Shown here piece after piece: positions 35,496-46,417 of a stretch of 64,000 nt of DNA. Numbering within the stretch: the first letter of the stretch is position 1; each line of letters begins with the position of its first letter. The stretch is from Vombatus ursinus (lineage: Eukaryota; Chordata; Mammalia; Diprotodontia; Vombatidae). Location: the NCBI RefSeq assembly GCF_900497805.2, contig NW_020954562.1, forward strand, positions 19,683,162 to 19,747,161, given 5' to 3'. The notes below the pieces were generated by a model. The model was given only the letters and a program-made list of their open reading frames with translations. It made no database searches and was not told the DNA's origin. The position numbers and the translations under genes are program-made.

Positions 35496-35499
35496 AGAT

Positions 35500-35905
35500 G
35501 TCATTGGTGTAAGGAAAGCATTATTGTGTAGACTTTGAATCAGGCCTTGAAGGAGAGGAAAGATTTAGAAAGGTAGAGAGGAAGAAAATATATTCCTTGT
35601 GGGAGTAACTTCAATAATGGGATGGCACTGAGAAATTCAATGCTATTTATTAGGGAGAATAAAGGAAAAATCTTTGACCAGAATAAAGAATCGTGTTGGG
35701 AAGAATGAGAAATATCTTTGGATACATACATAAGGTAGGACCAGATTAGGAAATACTATGAATACCAGAAAGAGAAGTTTAAACATTGTGACATGCAGGA
35801 AGAAATATCTGTCTTTGTGCAATGTAAGCCAAATGATGCAGGTGGTTTGGAATAAAATAACTCTGCCTAAATATAGAGAATTAGAGATAGAAGGCTAAGC
35901 AGGCA
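35500..35905 (-). mobile_element. L2 internal part, antisense (weak)
   Basis: 'gccttgaaggagaggaaaga' and 'gtaggaccagattagga' followed by 'gatgcaggtggtttgg' are in the order of the reversed L2 coding part at 18.9-19.5 kb. Diverged. Confidence 0.4.
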
Positions 35906-35954
35906 TTTTTAATTGTAATTATTATCACAAAAGTACCTCACTAGGAAGAGTCTG

Positions 35955-36000
35955 GGGGGATAGATGGATAGACGGATGAATGGATGGATAGATAGGTGAA
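35955..36000. repeat. (GATG)n/(GATA)n imperfect microsatellite
   Basis: Mixed GGATA and GGATG units. Confidence 0.85.
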
Positions 36001-36155
36001 AAATACATTAATTAGGTCATATGTGCCAATTGCTGTACTAAGAATCGAAAGAAACAGATATAAAATGAAATCAAGAGTTTTGTTTTGTTTTGTTTTTTTA
36101 CCTCTTGGGGAGCTTACATTCTTATAGGGAAATCCTGGATAGTATGAAATGTTTT
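36000..36155 (-). mobile_element. L2 3' end, antisense, with a GTTTT run
   Basis: 'gccaattgctgtactaagaa', then a TTTTG run, then 'cttggggagcttacattctt' give the reversed L2 tail. Confidence 0.65.
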
Positions 36156-37257
36156 GGTTTCCAAAGTTACAGAGATTGTGAGTAATACCAAAGAGGAGTT
36201 GATTGACATTTTCTCTTCCCATTTCTAGTAGTAATAGCAGTATAGATTGATTATGGTTCTAAAATTAGAAAGTAGAAGATAGGGGTGGAGATAGAAGTAT
36301 ACCTATGGTGACAGGGCCAACGGCAAGAAGATTACTAGAGTGGGATATGAAGCATTGTTGAGGTCAGCTAGATTCGGTGGACTATGTGATATATTCATCA
36401 ATCAGGACCATATGTACTCCAAGGCAGAAGATCCAGAGTTGTCATTTACCTCATTGTCTTTGGTCCAGTGAGTATATAAACAGGATGAATGGCAAGGTCC
36501 AGTAGTTTGGAGGATGCATGAGTAGGGAGGATGGGAAGGAGATTGCCAGGGTAAAATGGATTGAGTGTGGTCAATAATTTATGACTCTGAAATAAGGAAG
36601 TGATAGGCTTCCAAGTAAAGGACTAGGGATGGAGGAGGTCCTGCCTAGAATATAATTATTGAGACAATATTGAAAGCTGAGGAAATAGATTTCCAAAAGC
36701 TGTGGAAGGGAGATCTAAAAATTAGTTTTTATAAAGAGTCAGGCCCTTCTCCACCAAAAAAAAATCTAGTAGAAAGAAGGAGCTGAGGAGAATGACAACT
36801 TTAATGTGTCTAGTAGCTTGCTTCAACTATAACAACTTTTGCAAACTGTGGTTTTGTTACTTTTTATATCCCACAACAAACAATGCATGGATTCAATTGA
36901 ACTGCATAAGCAATACTTGTTACCAAACAATTATTTAGTGCTCCTCATACACATAGCACTTATCTGGGCATTGGTTTATTCCCTTGCTTTCTGCCTTGCC
37001 TGCATTTTGTGAATATTCACAGGGTTTGAATAAGATAGAAATCAACAGCTCTATTCTTTCTGATGTGATGAAGGATCTCAATATTTTACCATCCACCCTG
37101 CCATTGCTATCTAAATTCTTCAGTACCTTGCTATCTGCCTTGCCTTTGTCAACTGCAATAGAAACCCCTGACACTGGCATCTTTCCTTTACCACTACACC
37201 CTTAGGACTTTTGGACCTTTCAGTCAGCCCTGTAGCTACCATTCTTGTATTGTCATC
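36156..37257. other. Unassigned, possibly an unnamed old repeat at 36235-36740
   Basis: 36235-36740 is purine-rich and has the texture of an old interspersed repeat, but I cannot name it. Frames of 81 and 73 codons at 36935-37205 overlap on opposite strands and lack known motifs. Confidence 0.3.
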
Positions 37258-37370
37258 TCCACCAATTAGAGTGTGATGTCCTTGAAGCAAGGGCTGTCTA
37301 GATTTTTCTATTTTATCTTCATTGTTTAGTATGTTTGAAAGGGCTTAATGTTTTTTATTCATTTATCATT
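37258..37370 (+). mobile_element. L2 3'-end fragment
   Basis: 'attagagtgtgatgtccttg', then 'gcaagggctgtc', is the sense L2 tail. Confidence 0.6.
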
Positions 37371-37737
37371 CATTTACTCATTCAGTCTCAGTTTTCAGGA
37401 GAGAAAGGCCCCAAATCTCAGCTCTCAACAAGGTCCAAATGGACTACAATCAACTCCTGAATGTCTGCATAATCCTAAAAAGATAGAAACAAACCTAGAG
37501 ACTGGGAAATATTCTTTCAGGAATCTATGACACTTTCCATTAAATGCTTTGGTGCTTAGAGTGAGGATCTAGGCTGGCATAGACAGGCAAACAGCAAAGC
37601 TACAGAGATATTTTCAGAAATGTGCATGCATTACTGCATTACACAGCTCTATAAGGAGTCTGGGATTTAGACAAAGCACATATAGCATGATGTGGTAGAA
37701 AGGGATATGATTTCCACTGGATATAAATTCCATGGTT
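37371..37737. other. Unassigned
   Basis: No recognised feature. Confidence 0.4.
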
Positions 37738-38028
37738 TCCTTCAAGTTTCAGCCAAAATCCCATCTTCTGCAAGACACCTTTCCCAATCTTCTTTAGTCT
37801 CAGTGCCTTCTCTCTGAAATTAAATCAAATTTATTCTGTTTAAATATTATTTGTACATAGTAGTTTGCATGTTTTCTCTCCCATTAATTAGCCTGTGAAC
37901 TCTGAGAACGGAGTTTTTTGTTTGTTTGTTTTTTAAATAAACTTTCTTTGTATCCCTAGCTCCCTTCAAAGAAAGTGTCTAGTACAGAATAAATGCTTAA
38001 GAAATCCTAATTGATTCACTGACTGATG
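37738..38028 (+). mobile_element. L2 3' part, sense
   Basis: 'ttcagccaaaatcccatctt', 'aagacacctttcccaatctt', 'ttagcctgtgaactctgag' and a tail ending 'gattcactgactgatg' are in canonical L2 order. Confidence 0.8.
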
Positions 38029-38029
38029 T

Positions 38030-38130
38030 GACTTCAAATACGATCTCTGTTACTTACTACCTGTGTGACCTTGGGAAAGTTACTTAACCTCTCTGTACCT
38101 CAGTTTTCTGATACACAAAATCAAGGAGCT
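38030..38130 (+). mobile_element. MIR-type SINE
   Basis: 'tacctgtgtgaccttgggaa' and 'cctcagttttctgatacaca' give the core of the family. Confidence 0.75.
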
Positions 38131-38132
38131 GG

Positions 38133-38383
38133 TTTTTGTTCAGTCATTTTCAGTCATGTCCAACTCTTCATGATTCCATTGGAGTTTTCTTGGAAAAGGT
38201 ATTGGAATAATTTTCCATTGCCTTCTCCAGTTTGTTTTACAGATGAGAAAAGTGGGGTAAACAGTTAAGTGACTTGCTAAGGTCAAACAGCTAGTAAGTG
38301 TCTAAGGCCAGATTTGAACTCAGGACGAAGAGCCTTACTGACTCCATGGCTGGCACCCTATCCACTGCACCACCTAGCTGCCC
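38133..38383 (-). mobile_element. MAR1-type SINE, antisense, full length
   Basis: Reversed MAR1: starts with the tail complement ('tttttgttcagtcattttc', 'ttccattggagttttcttgg'), passes 'acagctagtaagtgtctaag' and ends at the reversed head 'gcaccacctagctgccc'. It lies against or inside a MIR. Confidence 0.93.
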
Positions 38384-38955
38384 TAGCTCTCTTCAAAGCT
38401 GGAAAAATAGAGAATCTAGGGTTGTCACAGTAAATATACCAAGTTGACAATACAATTTAAAACTATCTTGACCCACTGTTAGTTGACTGGAAGAATTCCA
38501 CAAGCAAATTAATTTTAATTTAACACAGTTTGTTTGGATACCTTAAGACAATTAACTTAGGTTTGATGAGCTTCCTTTTCACTAGACTATAGTGCAATAG
38601 TTTCTGTTGTTTGGCTCAAGCAATCCAAGATAACAGATTATCTTTGCTAAAGCTTCCTTATCTCTTCTTTCCCAGTTTTTTGGATTTGTTTTGGAAACAC
38701 CCTACAGAGTTTTTGATTGATGTCTTACTTTATTCCAGCCTTTGAAGCGCAGAGGAAGGCAGAAAAGGACATAGGGAGCCTCTTATTTGATTATAAAAAC
38801 TGAGAGATATTTCATATCTTTCACTGCTTTAGAAATCTGTCAAATTTCTTTTGTCTAGGAAAGTCTCAGGCAATCATTTATTCTCTCAGTACTCAAAAAA
38901 AATATACAAAAGCCTACCATATTGCTAAATTAAGCAGGTGTATTAAAATGTTGCA
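38384..38955. other. Unassigned
   Basis: No recognised feature. Confidence 0.4.
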
Positions 38956-38959
38956 GTTC

Positions 38960-39080
38960 AACCCATTTATTTTGCAGGGGGAAAAGAGAGAGAGGTAATG
39001 ACTTGCCCAAGGTCACAAAATGAATTAATGGTTTATCCAGGTATTGATCAAAATATCCAATTTCAGTACTCCATGAAATA
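38960..39080 (-). mobile_element. MIR-type SINE, antisense, weak
   Basis: 'gacttgcccaaggtcacaaa' is the reversed core, with degraded flanks. Confidence 0.5.
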
Positions 39081-39189
39081 CAATATACTCAATTTTCGTA
39101 GCACTTATTTTCATGAAATACCAAGAAAAAAATCCTAAATATAAAGCTCATGCCAAAACTCAAAATATAGACACTATGTATAAACATAA

Positions 39190-39500
39190 GATACCATCTG
39201 GAGATTTTTGCTCAGTTTTGGGTTTTACATTTTAGGAAGGCTAAAGATTGATAAGCTACAGAGTATTAAGAGAAAGGCACGTAGGAAAATGAAAATTTTC
39301 AAGGTTATGCCCTATGAACATCAGTTGAAGGAACTGAGGATGTTTAAGACTCTGGAGCAGGGCATGATAGTTGTCTTCAAATATTTGGAAAGATGTCAGT
39401 GGAAGAGAGACTAATATTGCTTGATTTGCCCAGAGGGGGTAGAATTATGGGCAATGGACAGAAATTTCAAAAAAAAAAAGCAAATTTAGCTTATTTTCAT
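39190..39500 (+). mobile_element. CR1/L3 LINE 3' part
   Basis: 'acattttaggaaggctaaag', 'caaggttatgccctatgaac', 'ggaactgaggatgttta' and 'cccagagggggtagaatta' follow the end of CR1 ORF2. A 68-codon frame survives by chance. It stops just before the inverted-repeat element. Confidence 0.7.
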
Positions 39501-39506
39501 GGTAAA

Positions 39507-39845
39507 CCAATATATGGCCTCACATTTACCATGTTCCCTTTCAAGTTATTGTTGTCATTGTCTATTATTGTCAATATAATTACTGGCTACTATTTCTAAT
39601 GAGCAATTTTTATGACTAAAATGTACCATCCTTTTAAGTTTTTCCTTGGTTAAAACTAGTAACTATTCCCTTCCAAAGAAGTCTAACTCTGTGATGTTTT
39701 TGGGTCATGGAGTTGACTCTGGGTTCATGCCATTGAAGATCTAATTTTTGCATCTCCAACAAAGCAGGTGAAAATTTCACCTATGTCTGGTTTATGACAA
39801 AAATAACTTGAAAGGGAACATAGTAAATGTGAGGCCACATATTGG
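39507..39845. mobile_element. Small element with about 52-bp terminal inverted repeats (MITE-like)
   Basis: 39507-39558 (starting CCAATATATGGCCTCACATT) is the inverted match of 39794-39845, with three mismatches in 52 aligned positions. The 235-bp centre shows no open frame. The ends and length suggest a nonautonomous DNA transposon. No target-site duplication is obvious, so an inverted local duplication is also possible. I do not recognise the family. Confidence 0.65.
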
Positions 39846-39859
39846 GGCAACCACTTAAA

Positions 39860-39955
39860 GTTTCAGTGGCACCATGGTATTGCAGATATGTTGCTAATCT
39901 ACATTGTCAGAAGGATTTTCCATTCAGGGACCTCACATCAATAAAATCAACAGTT
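39860..39955 (+). mobile_element. 3' end of a MIR-like tRNA-derived SINE
   Basis: 'ctaatctacattgtcagaag' and 'cacatcaataaaatcaacag' match the 3' end form of the SINEs at 13.2 and 62.3 kb. Confidence 0.5.
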
Positions 39956-40835
39956 CTGTTAAACAAAAATTGCTTTCTTATAATTAAACTGATTTAGAAA
40001 TTTGGACTATTATTTGTTTGTTTATTTTTAAGGCATAGTCCATTAAGGTCATAAGCATATCTAGAGCAAGCTAACCTGTTGAAGGGTAAAATAAACAATA
40101 AAATTAAGCAAAGGCACACTTATTTTTTTTTCTAGATGTCCTTGACCAGAGAACTAGGGCATCATTTGGAAGGCCTAAACAATAGAATCCGGGTTAATAC
40201 AAAACCTTCAGTCAAAGGAACTGTGAATCTTTGATAGGATTATTTCTTTTTAAGTAAATTTCTCAGAGAGATCTCTTGATTTATCATCTGTAATTTTACC
40301 TTATTACAAAGAAAATATATCATTTAAAGGAGTTTCTTCTAGCAGGTTAAAACATCATTTATATTCTAGTCCATAGTGGGAATATTAAGTCATAATTAAA
40401 TATTGAATGCTCATATGACTCTGGGATTGTCTGTGCTATCCTTACAATAACTTCAACTACAGTATATATGACTTTTTTTTACTTGAGAGGCCTATAAACC
40501 AAAAGGGGATAGACACTAATCATTTAAGTATCCACATTTCCAGGGGGGAAAATGATCCCACATCTAATCACAGGAAATTGCTATGGAAAAAGTTGAGTTT
40601 TAAGTCTGGTCACCAAAGCCTGTAAAAACTCATAAAATAATTGTCTATGACTTTTTGTATGTTACTCTATCTTTCTAGGTGTCCATCATAAATGACACAG
40701 ATAGGCAACATTTTCTTTAAGCTTCCACATAGTTCTAAATTCTTATGATTCTTTGAGACAACCCAGGTGACCCAAATAATGGATGATAAAATTTGCTAAA
40801 AAAAAAAAAAAGAGTGCACAATGAATTGAAGACAA
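39956..40835. other. Repeat-poor unique-looking stretch
   Basis: About 880 bp without a recognised repeat or coding signal. Confidence 0.45.
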
Positions 40836-41390
40836 GATACCATCTCCTGTCTTTGTACTGAATGTTCCCCATGTCTGGAATGCATTCCCTCCTTAACCCA
40901 AGTTTCTCAGAATTCTTGATTTCCTTTAGAATTCAGCTCAAATATCATCTTTTCATGAAGGTAATATTCATTTACTTGTTCTTCCTTTATTGGTCCCCCA
41001 GATGGTAATGTTTTACTTTGTAAAATTACCTTCTATCTGGTCCATATGTGTTTTGTACACGCCTAAACATTGTCTCCCTTGGAAAAATGTAATCTTCCAT
41101 TTTTAGGTGTGGCCAATGTGGGAATTTATTGCTTGATTATTCAAACTTGTTTCAAGGATTTTATTTATTTTTTTCTTGTTGTTGTTAATGGATGTGATGA
41201 TAGAAAAGATAAAATATACTTTTGTTAATTAAACAAAGTAAAATAAAATAAAAGTTACATTAAAATAACACATTTTATATAAAGGAGAACATAAGTTCCT
41301 TGAAGGTTGTGGCCATTTCAGTTTTGTATTTGTAACTAATGACTAGGTCATGATAAGTATTTAATAAATGATTGTTGACCGATTTTATTG
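40836..41390 (+). mobile_element. L2 3' part, split by about 170 bp of other sequence
   Basis: The L2 C-terminal/3' region runs 40836-41113 ('ccatgtctggaatgcattcc', 'tagaattcagctcaaatatc'). The tail resumes at about 41283-41390 ('agttccttgaaggttgtggc', 'aagtatttaataaatgattg'). The intervening piece ends A-rich and is flanked by GGTGTGGCCA and GGTTGTGGCCA, which suggests a retroposed insert of unknown family. Confidence 0.65.
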
Positions 41391-41929
41391 AAACTCAGAT
41401 TGATTTCTTTTTACTCCAATGCTTTCTATTGATTGACCTTGTGCTGAGGAAGTCAGTGAATTATCAAAAGAAGATTTGCAACTCCCCCATAATCAGTTTC
41501 TCTGAGAGAATTTTGGAATGAGAATAAAAAGGCTTTATGTGCCTTTGTTGGCAAGCATGAAATCTGGATGACATATGTTTTCATCCTTTCCATTCACTGG
41601 AATCTCTTTGCCAGTTTAATTAACAAGATCTACTCATTTTGATTGGTTACTTTGATTCCAGCAATAATGCCAGGATTCCAGTGTTGCCAATTATTTTGTT
41701 CTTATGTGAAAAATAAAATTGGAATTTTGATTAGATTCTGAAAGCATCAGAAACTAGCAAGAAAATAATCTTCCTAATTTATGACTCTCTAATAGCCAGC
41801 TTCTTAGGACATATGTTGCTATATTTGGATTTTGTGATGATGACCACCTATCTTTCCTGGAAATTTGTAGAGGTATTCTTAAACATGAATACTACATTTT
41901 CTCAGGCTAGTAATAGTGGATAGAGGAGA
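41391..41929. other. Unassigned
   Basis: No recognised feature. Confidence 0.4.
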
Positions 41930-42105
41930 CTTCAGGCAGTGTTGTCATGAGCAAATCACAATCTCTCAGAGCTTCAGATTCTTCATCTACAAAATTGAGA
42001 TAATGATAATGATAACTGCTAATCTCACAGAATTATTGAACACAGAGCCCTTGGCAAACTTTAAGGTGCTAAAAAGAAGTGAGTAATGTTTATTGGTGAT
42101 GATAA
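41930..42105 (+). mobile_element. MIR/THER1-type SINE
   Basis: 'atgagcaaatcacaatctct', 'ttcttcatctacaaaattga' and 'cttggcaaactttaaggtgc' are in order. Confidence 0.65.
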
Positions 42106-42644
42106 TACTCTGGGGACATGATTTATTCCATCTTTCATTGTACATATTCTCACTCTAATTCCCCAGACTCTCTTTTTAGCCATCATTCTTTCATTTACAA
42201 GTTTGGTAACTCTTAAGATTACATTTATTCCAGAAATTCTTCAACTAAGGTAAATAAAAAAGTTCCTATTGGTTCTCTTTAAATTTTAATCCTCAGAAAC
42301 TATGTGGATACTATTTTCATTAGACGGCATTCATCTTTAGAATGTATCCAGTCCTCTACCCACTCCTCAGTCCAACAAGATTCTATTTGGTTGTCTTTCC
42401 AGAGTCACTTCTATAGTTTGAAATAATCTGACTTGATATTCTTTCTTTCATTTTTATCTCCTTCTCTAGTACCACTAAACATGGCTATTCAAGTAACTGT
42501 ATTTTTGAAACTTGGTGCTACCTGCCTTGAAAATCTCAAGGACACTGAGAACAGATCTGAAAAGTAAGGAGAATCTTTTTCTTTAAAAAGTGAGGTTGAA
42601 TAAGGAACTAAAAGTAAAGCATTTTTAAATGCTGTATGAAATGG
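42106..42644. other. Unassigned
   Basis: No recognised feature. Confidence 0.4.
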
Positions 42645-42750
42645 CTCAATAAATGTTTACAAAGCATCTGCTATGTGCAAGGCATGGAGCTGGGCACAAA
42701 GAATGAAAAAAAAGAAGTGGAATAGTCTCTACCCTCAAAGAACCCACACC
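42645..42750 (-). mobile_element. L2 3'-end fragment, antisense
   Basis: 'ctcaataaatgtttacaaag', 'gcaaggcatggagctgggca' and 'agtctctaccctcaaag' form the reversed L2 tail. Confidence 0.7.
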
Positions 42751-42874
42751 TTTTTGCAGCATACATACCAGCAGAAGCATAATATTATCTTCTTGGGCAA
42801 TAAGCTCCTGGCCACCATCTTAATTTTTCTATTTATTTCCCAGTTATGTCTAGTATAAATCCTTGTGCACTATC

Positions 42875-42983
42875 TGTGTAGGGTAGTTGTGAAGACTACA
42901 TGGAATAACCTATGCAAATTACCCTGCAAATGTTAAAGTGCTATACAAATTCTCATTGTTGTTGTCATTGTTGTTGTTGTTGA
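42875..42983 (+). mobile_element. MIR/THER1 3' end followed by a (TTG)n run
   Basis: 'gtagttgtgaagactacatg' and 'tgttaaagtgctatacaaat', then GTTGTTGTT units to 42982. Confidence 0.6.
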
Positions 42984-44864
42984 CTATTCAGAATGGTTCA
43001 ACTTCTGCTCCTGAAAGTCAAGATGGCAAAGTAAAAAATAAATCACTCTCATTGCCTTATTTACCTTTGAAAGCTCAGAAAATATTGCCCCAGGAAAAAC
43101 CCTGGAGGAGCTGAGCCAGCAGAAACATGGGGTGCAGCAGTTTTGCAGCCCAGGAAGCTTGGGAGATTAACAGGAAAGACCCTTCTTGCTCTGTGGGTGG
43201 GGGAGCAGCATAGGATGAGAGGCATCCCAACAAGTCAGCAGCAAGCCCTACCTCAGCATACCAGGGGGAGATCCTGAGCCACAGGGTAGTGGAGCAGCCA
43301 AGTATCAACCCCAGGACCCCCCAAGTACTTCAGTACAGGCAGGTTAACCAGTAGAAACCAGCCCAGAAAACTACCATCTATGATAGCCTCGACAGCGGCC
43401 AAATCTCCCGGGATCTAAGCACAATTCCAGGAAGCACAATTCTAGGAGGAAAATGTCCAAGCTGACAGACATCCTCCAGCAGCAAATCATCCCTGTGCAA
43501 GGCCCAGGTGAGCAGGAGCCAAAGTAAGGAGTGGAAGTCCTAGGTGAGCACATGTCCCCCAGGGGCCAGACTCTCCACCCCAAGAGCTCCAGGGTTGTTG
43601 ACCCTAGCCCAGCACCATGTAAGCTTGCACAACCCTACATCCTCCAACTGCAACCATCTAAGGCACCAGCACACAAAGCCGGTGACCAGGTCCAGGGCTC
43701 CCAGCACAGGAAGCTTGGGTCAGTGTCCTCTGCACTCCATTAGGAGAGCTCAACTTTTTTTTCTTAAAGTCAGGAAATAGGCAAACACAATAAGCAAAAA
43801 GCAGAAACAGACAATGACCATAGATTCTTATGGAAGCAGAAAAGATCAAGGAACAAATTCAGAAGAGGAAAACATTGTCAATATACACATATCTGAAACC
43901 TCAAAGGGGGAAATGAACAGGTATCTTGCCCAAAAACCTTTTTTGGAAGAGCTCAAGAAGGATTTTAAAAGTCAAATAGAAGAGGTAGAAGAAAAGTTGT
44001 GAAAAGAAATGAGAGGTATGCAAGAGAGTCAATAGCTTGGAAAAGGAAGGACAAAAATTAACCATAGAAAAGTCCCTAAAAACACAATTGGCCAAATGAA
44101 ATTACACTGAAGAAAACAACTCCTTAAAAAGTAGAATTGGACAAATGGAAAAGGAGGCACAAAATCTAAAAGAAGAAAACAATTCATTAAAAATTGGAAT
44201 TGGGCAAGTGGAAGCTAATGACTCTATGGACATTGAGAATCAGTCAAACATAATCAAAAGAATGAAAAAAAAATAGAAGTGAATGTAAAATACCTCATTG
44301 GTAAAACAACTGACCTGGGAAAAATAAAAGGTCCAGGAGAGACAATTTAAAAAAAATATATTGGTTTACCTGAAAACCATGATGAAAAAAAGAGCTTGAA
44401 CAGCATCTTTCAGGAAATCATCTGCCCCAAGGTACTAGAATGAGAGGGTAAAATAACCATTGAAAGAATCTGCCAGAGGGTTAGAGCCAAGATGGTGGAG
44501 TAAAAGCAGTGACTTGCTTGAGCTCTACCCCAAACCCCACCAAATACCTATAAAAATGGCTCTAAACAAATGCTAAAGCAGCAGAACCCACAAAAAGACA
44601 GGGTGAAACAAAAATCCAGCCCAAGACAACCTGGATGGTTGATTGGAAAGGTGTATCATGCTGGGCTGAGAGAGAAGCACAGTTCAGCATGGGCATGCAG
44701 GCAAGGACTACAGCAAACCTGGAGCAGGCCTCAGATGACTGAATCATGGGCAGCTGTGGTGGTTTCCAGACTTCTTAACCCACAAAGGTCAAAGACAACC
44801 TAGAAAGTTAGTAGGAAAAGTCGGTGACCATGGTAAGAGAATAGCTCAGTCCCACCCAGTCCTG

Positions 44865-45251
44865 GTGCGACCCAGGGGTGATGGCTGCTTCTTGAGTGTG
44901 GCCCACAGACTGAGGGGGAATCCAGTGGTTGACCAGAGGAGAATTGCAGGAATCTCTTTGCTGGTGGTGAGGCAGGATTTTCTTGCTTTGTCTGTGCTTG
45001 GATCTGGGTCAGTTTTAGGTGGTGATCCTGGGGTGAGAAGGAGTGCTGGTGTGGTGGAGTTGGTAGTGGTGGTGGAGAGGAAATCCTCCTCACAGTTCCA
45101 ATGCAGAAAAGAGTGCTTGTGGTCACTCATAGACTTGAGCCCAGGCCAGGAAAGGAGTAAACACCTCGCTCTTGATTATACTACCTTGGAAGAACTGAAA
45201 ATTTACAGGTCCCTTGAAGTATCTCTGAAAACAGCTGCACAAAACCCCTGA
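44865..45251 (+). CDS. Leader open frame of HAL1-B, 128 codons, unknown
   Basis: An uninterrupted frame ends about 80 bp before the ORF1 start. It shows HRLRGNPVVDQRRIAGISLL, then a G/V-rich middle (GVRRSAGVVELVVVVER), then ECLWSLIDLSPGQERSKHLA and a C-terminal helix-like stretch. No signal peptide, membrane segment or familiar motif. HAL1-A has the same text in two frames. The region is also open on the minus strand, which hints that low stop density alone may explain it. I do not recognise it and do not claim it is expressed. Confidence 0.3.
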   Translation: MRPRGDGCFLSVAHRLRGNPVVDQRRIAGISLLVVRQDFLALSVLGSGSVLGGDPGVRRSAGVVELVVVVERKSSSQFQCRKECLWSLIDLSPGQERSKHLALDYTTLEELKIYRSLEVSLKTAAQNP

Positions 45252-45334
45252 AGCTAGGGACAGTACATTCTCCACATTAGCAGCAGGCCCCCACCTTAAC
45301 AAAGAGTTTAAAACTCAAGTAATTGGCTGGGATC

Positions 45335-46417
45335 ATGAACAAACTGCATGAAAAATTCAGAATATAGAATCTTTGTTTGGTGACAAAGAAAATCAAAACA
45401 TACAACTAGAAGAAGACAACAAAGTCAAAACTCCTACATCCAAAGTGTCCAAAAAAAATATGAATCAGTCCCAGGCCATGGAAGAGCTCTGAAAGGATTT
45501 TGAGAAGCAAGTAAAAGAAGTAGAGGGAAAGCGGGGAGGAGAAATGAGAGTAATGCAAGAAAATCATGAAAAACTAGTCAACCGCTTGCTAAAGGAAACT
45601 CAAAAAAATACTAAAGAAAATAACACCTTAAAAAATAGCCTAACCCAAATGGCAAAAGAGGTCCAAAGATACAATGAGGAGAAGAATGCCTTAAAAAGCA
45701 GAATTGGCGAAATGGAAAAGGAAGTCCAAAGGCTCACTGAAGAAAATACTTCTTTAAAAATTAGAATGGAACAATTAGAAGCTAGTGACTTTATGAGAAA
45801 TCAAGACATTGTTAAATAGAACCAAAATAATGAAAAAAAAATAGAATGCAACGTGAAATATCTCATTGGAAAAAAAACTGACCTGAAAAATAGATCCAGG
45901 AGAGATAATTTAAAAATTATTGGACTACCTGAAAGCCATGATCAAAAAAAGAGCCTAGACATCATCTTTCAAGAAATTATCAAGGAAAACTGCCCTGATA
46001 TTCTAGAACCAAAGGGTAAAATAGAAATTGAAAGAATCCATTGATCACCTCCTGAAAGAGATCCCCAAAGGAAACCTCCTAGGAATATTGTAGCCAAATT
46101 CCTGAGTTCCCAGGTCAAGGAGAAAATATTGCAAGCAGCCAGAAAGAAACAATTCAAGTACTGTGGAAACACAATCAGGATAACAAGATTTAGCAGCTTC
46201 TACATTAAGGGACTAGAGGACTTGGAATATAATATTCCAGAGGTCTAAGGAGATAGGATTACAACCAAGAATCACCTACCAAGTACAACTGAGTATAATG
46301 CTTCAGGGGAAAAAATGGATATTCATTGAAATAGTGGACTTATAAGCATCCTTGATGAAAACACCAGAGCTGAATAGAAAATTTGACTTTCAAATACAAA
46401 ACTTAACAGAAGCATGA
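45335..46417 (+). pseudogene. HAL1-B ORF1 (L1 ORF1p-like), lightly decayed
   Basis: The start ATG at 45335 begins MNKLHEKF. A coiled coil (about 45490-45800) contains MAKEVQRYNEEKNALKSRIG followed, 63 bases on, by a second such unit. The RRM starts near 45895 (RRDNLKIIGLPESHDQKKSL) and runs to GKIEIERIH at about 46043. The C-terminal domain (NIVAKFLSSQVKEKILQAAR) runs 46080-46150, and the old stop is the TGA at 46415. Breaks: an in-frame TGA near 45490, a stop after GKIEIERIH, and at least one frameshift. About 360 codons originally. Confidence 0.8.

Noticed and set aside
36935-37205. Overlapping 81- and 73-codon frames on opposite strands
   Set aside because: No motif, no splice or start context, and both strands open in the same place points to chance.
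44800-45130. Two overlapping minus-strand frames of 108 and 94 codons in the HAL1-B leader
   Set aside because: Mirror frames of the plus-strand leader frame; they show that stop density is low here and are used only as a caution.
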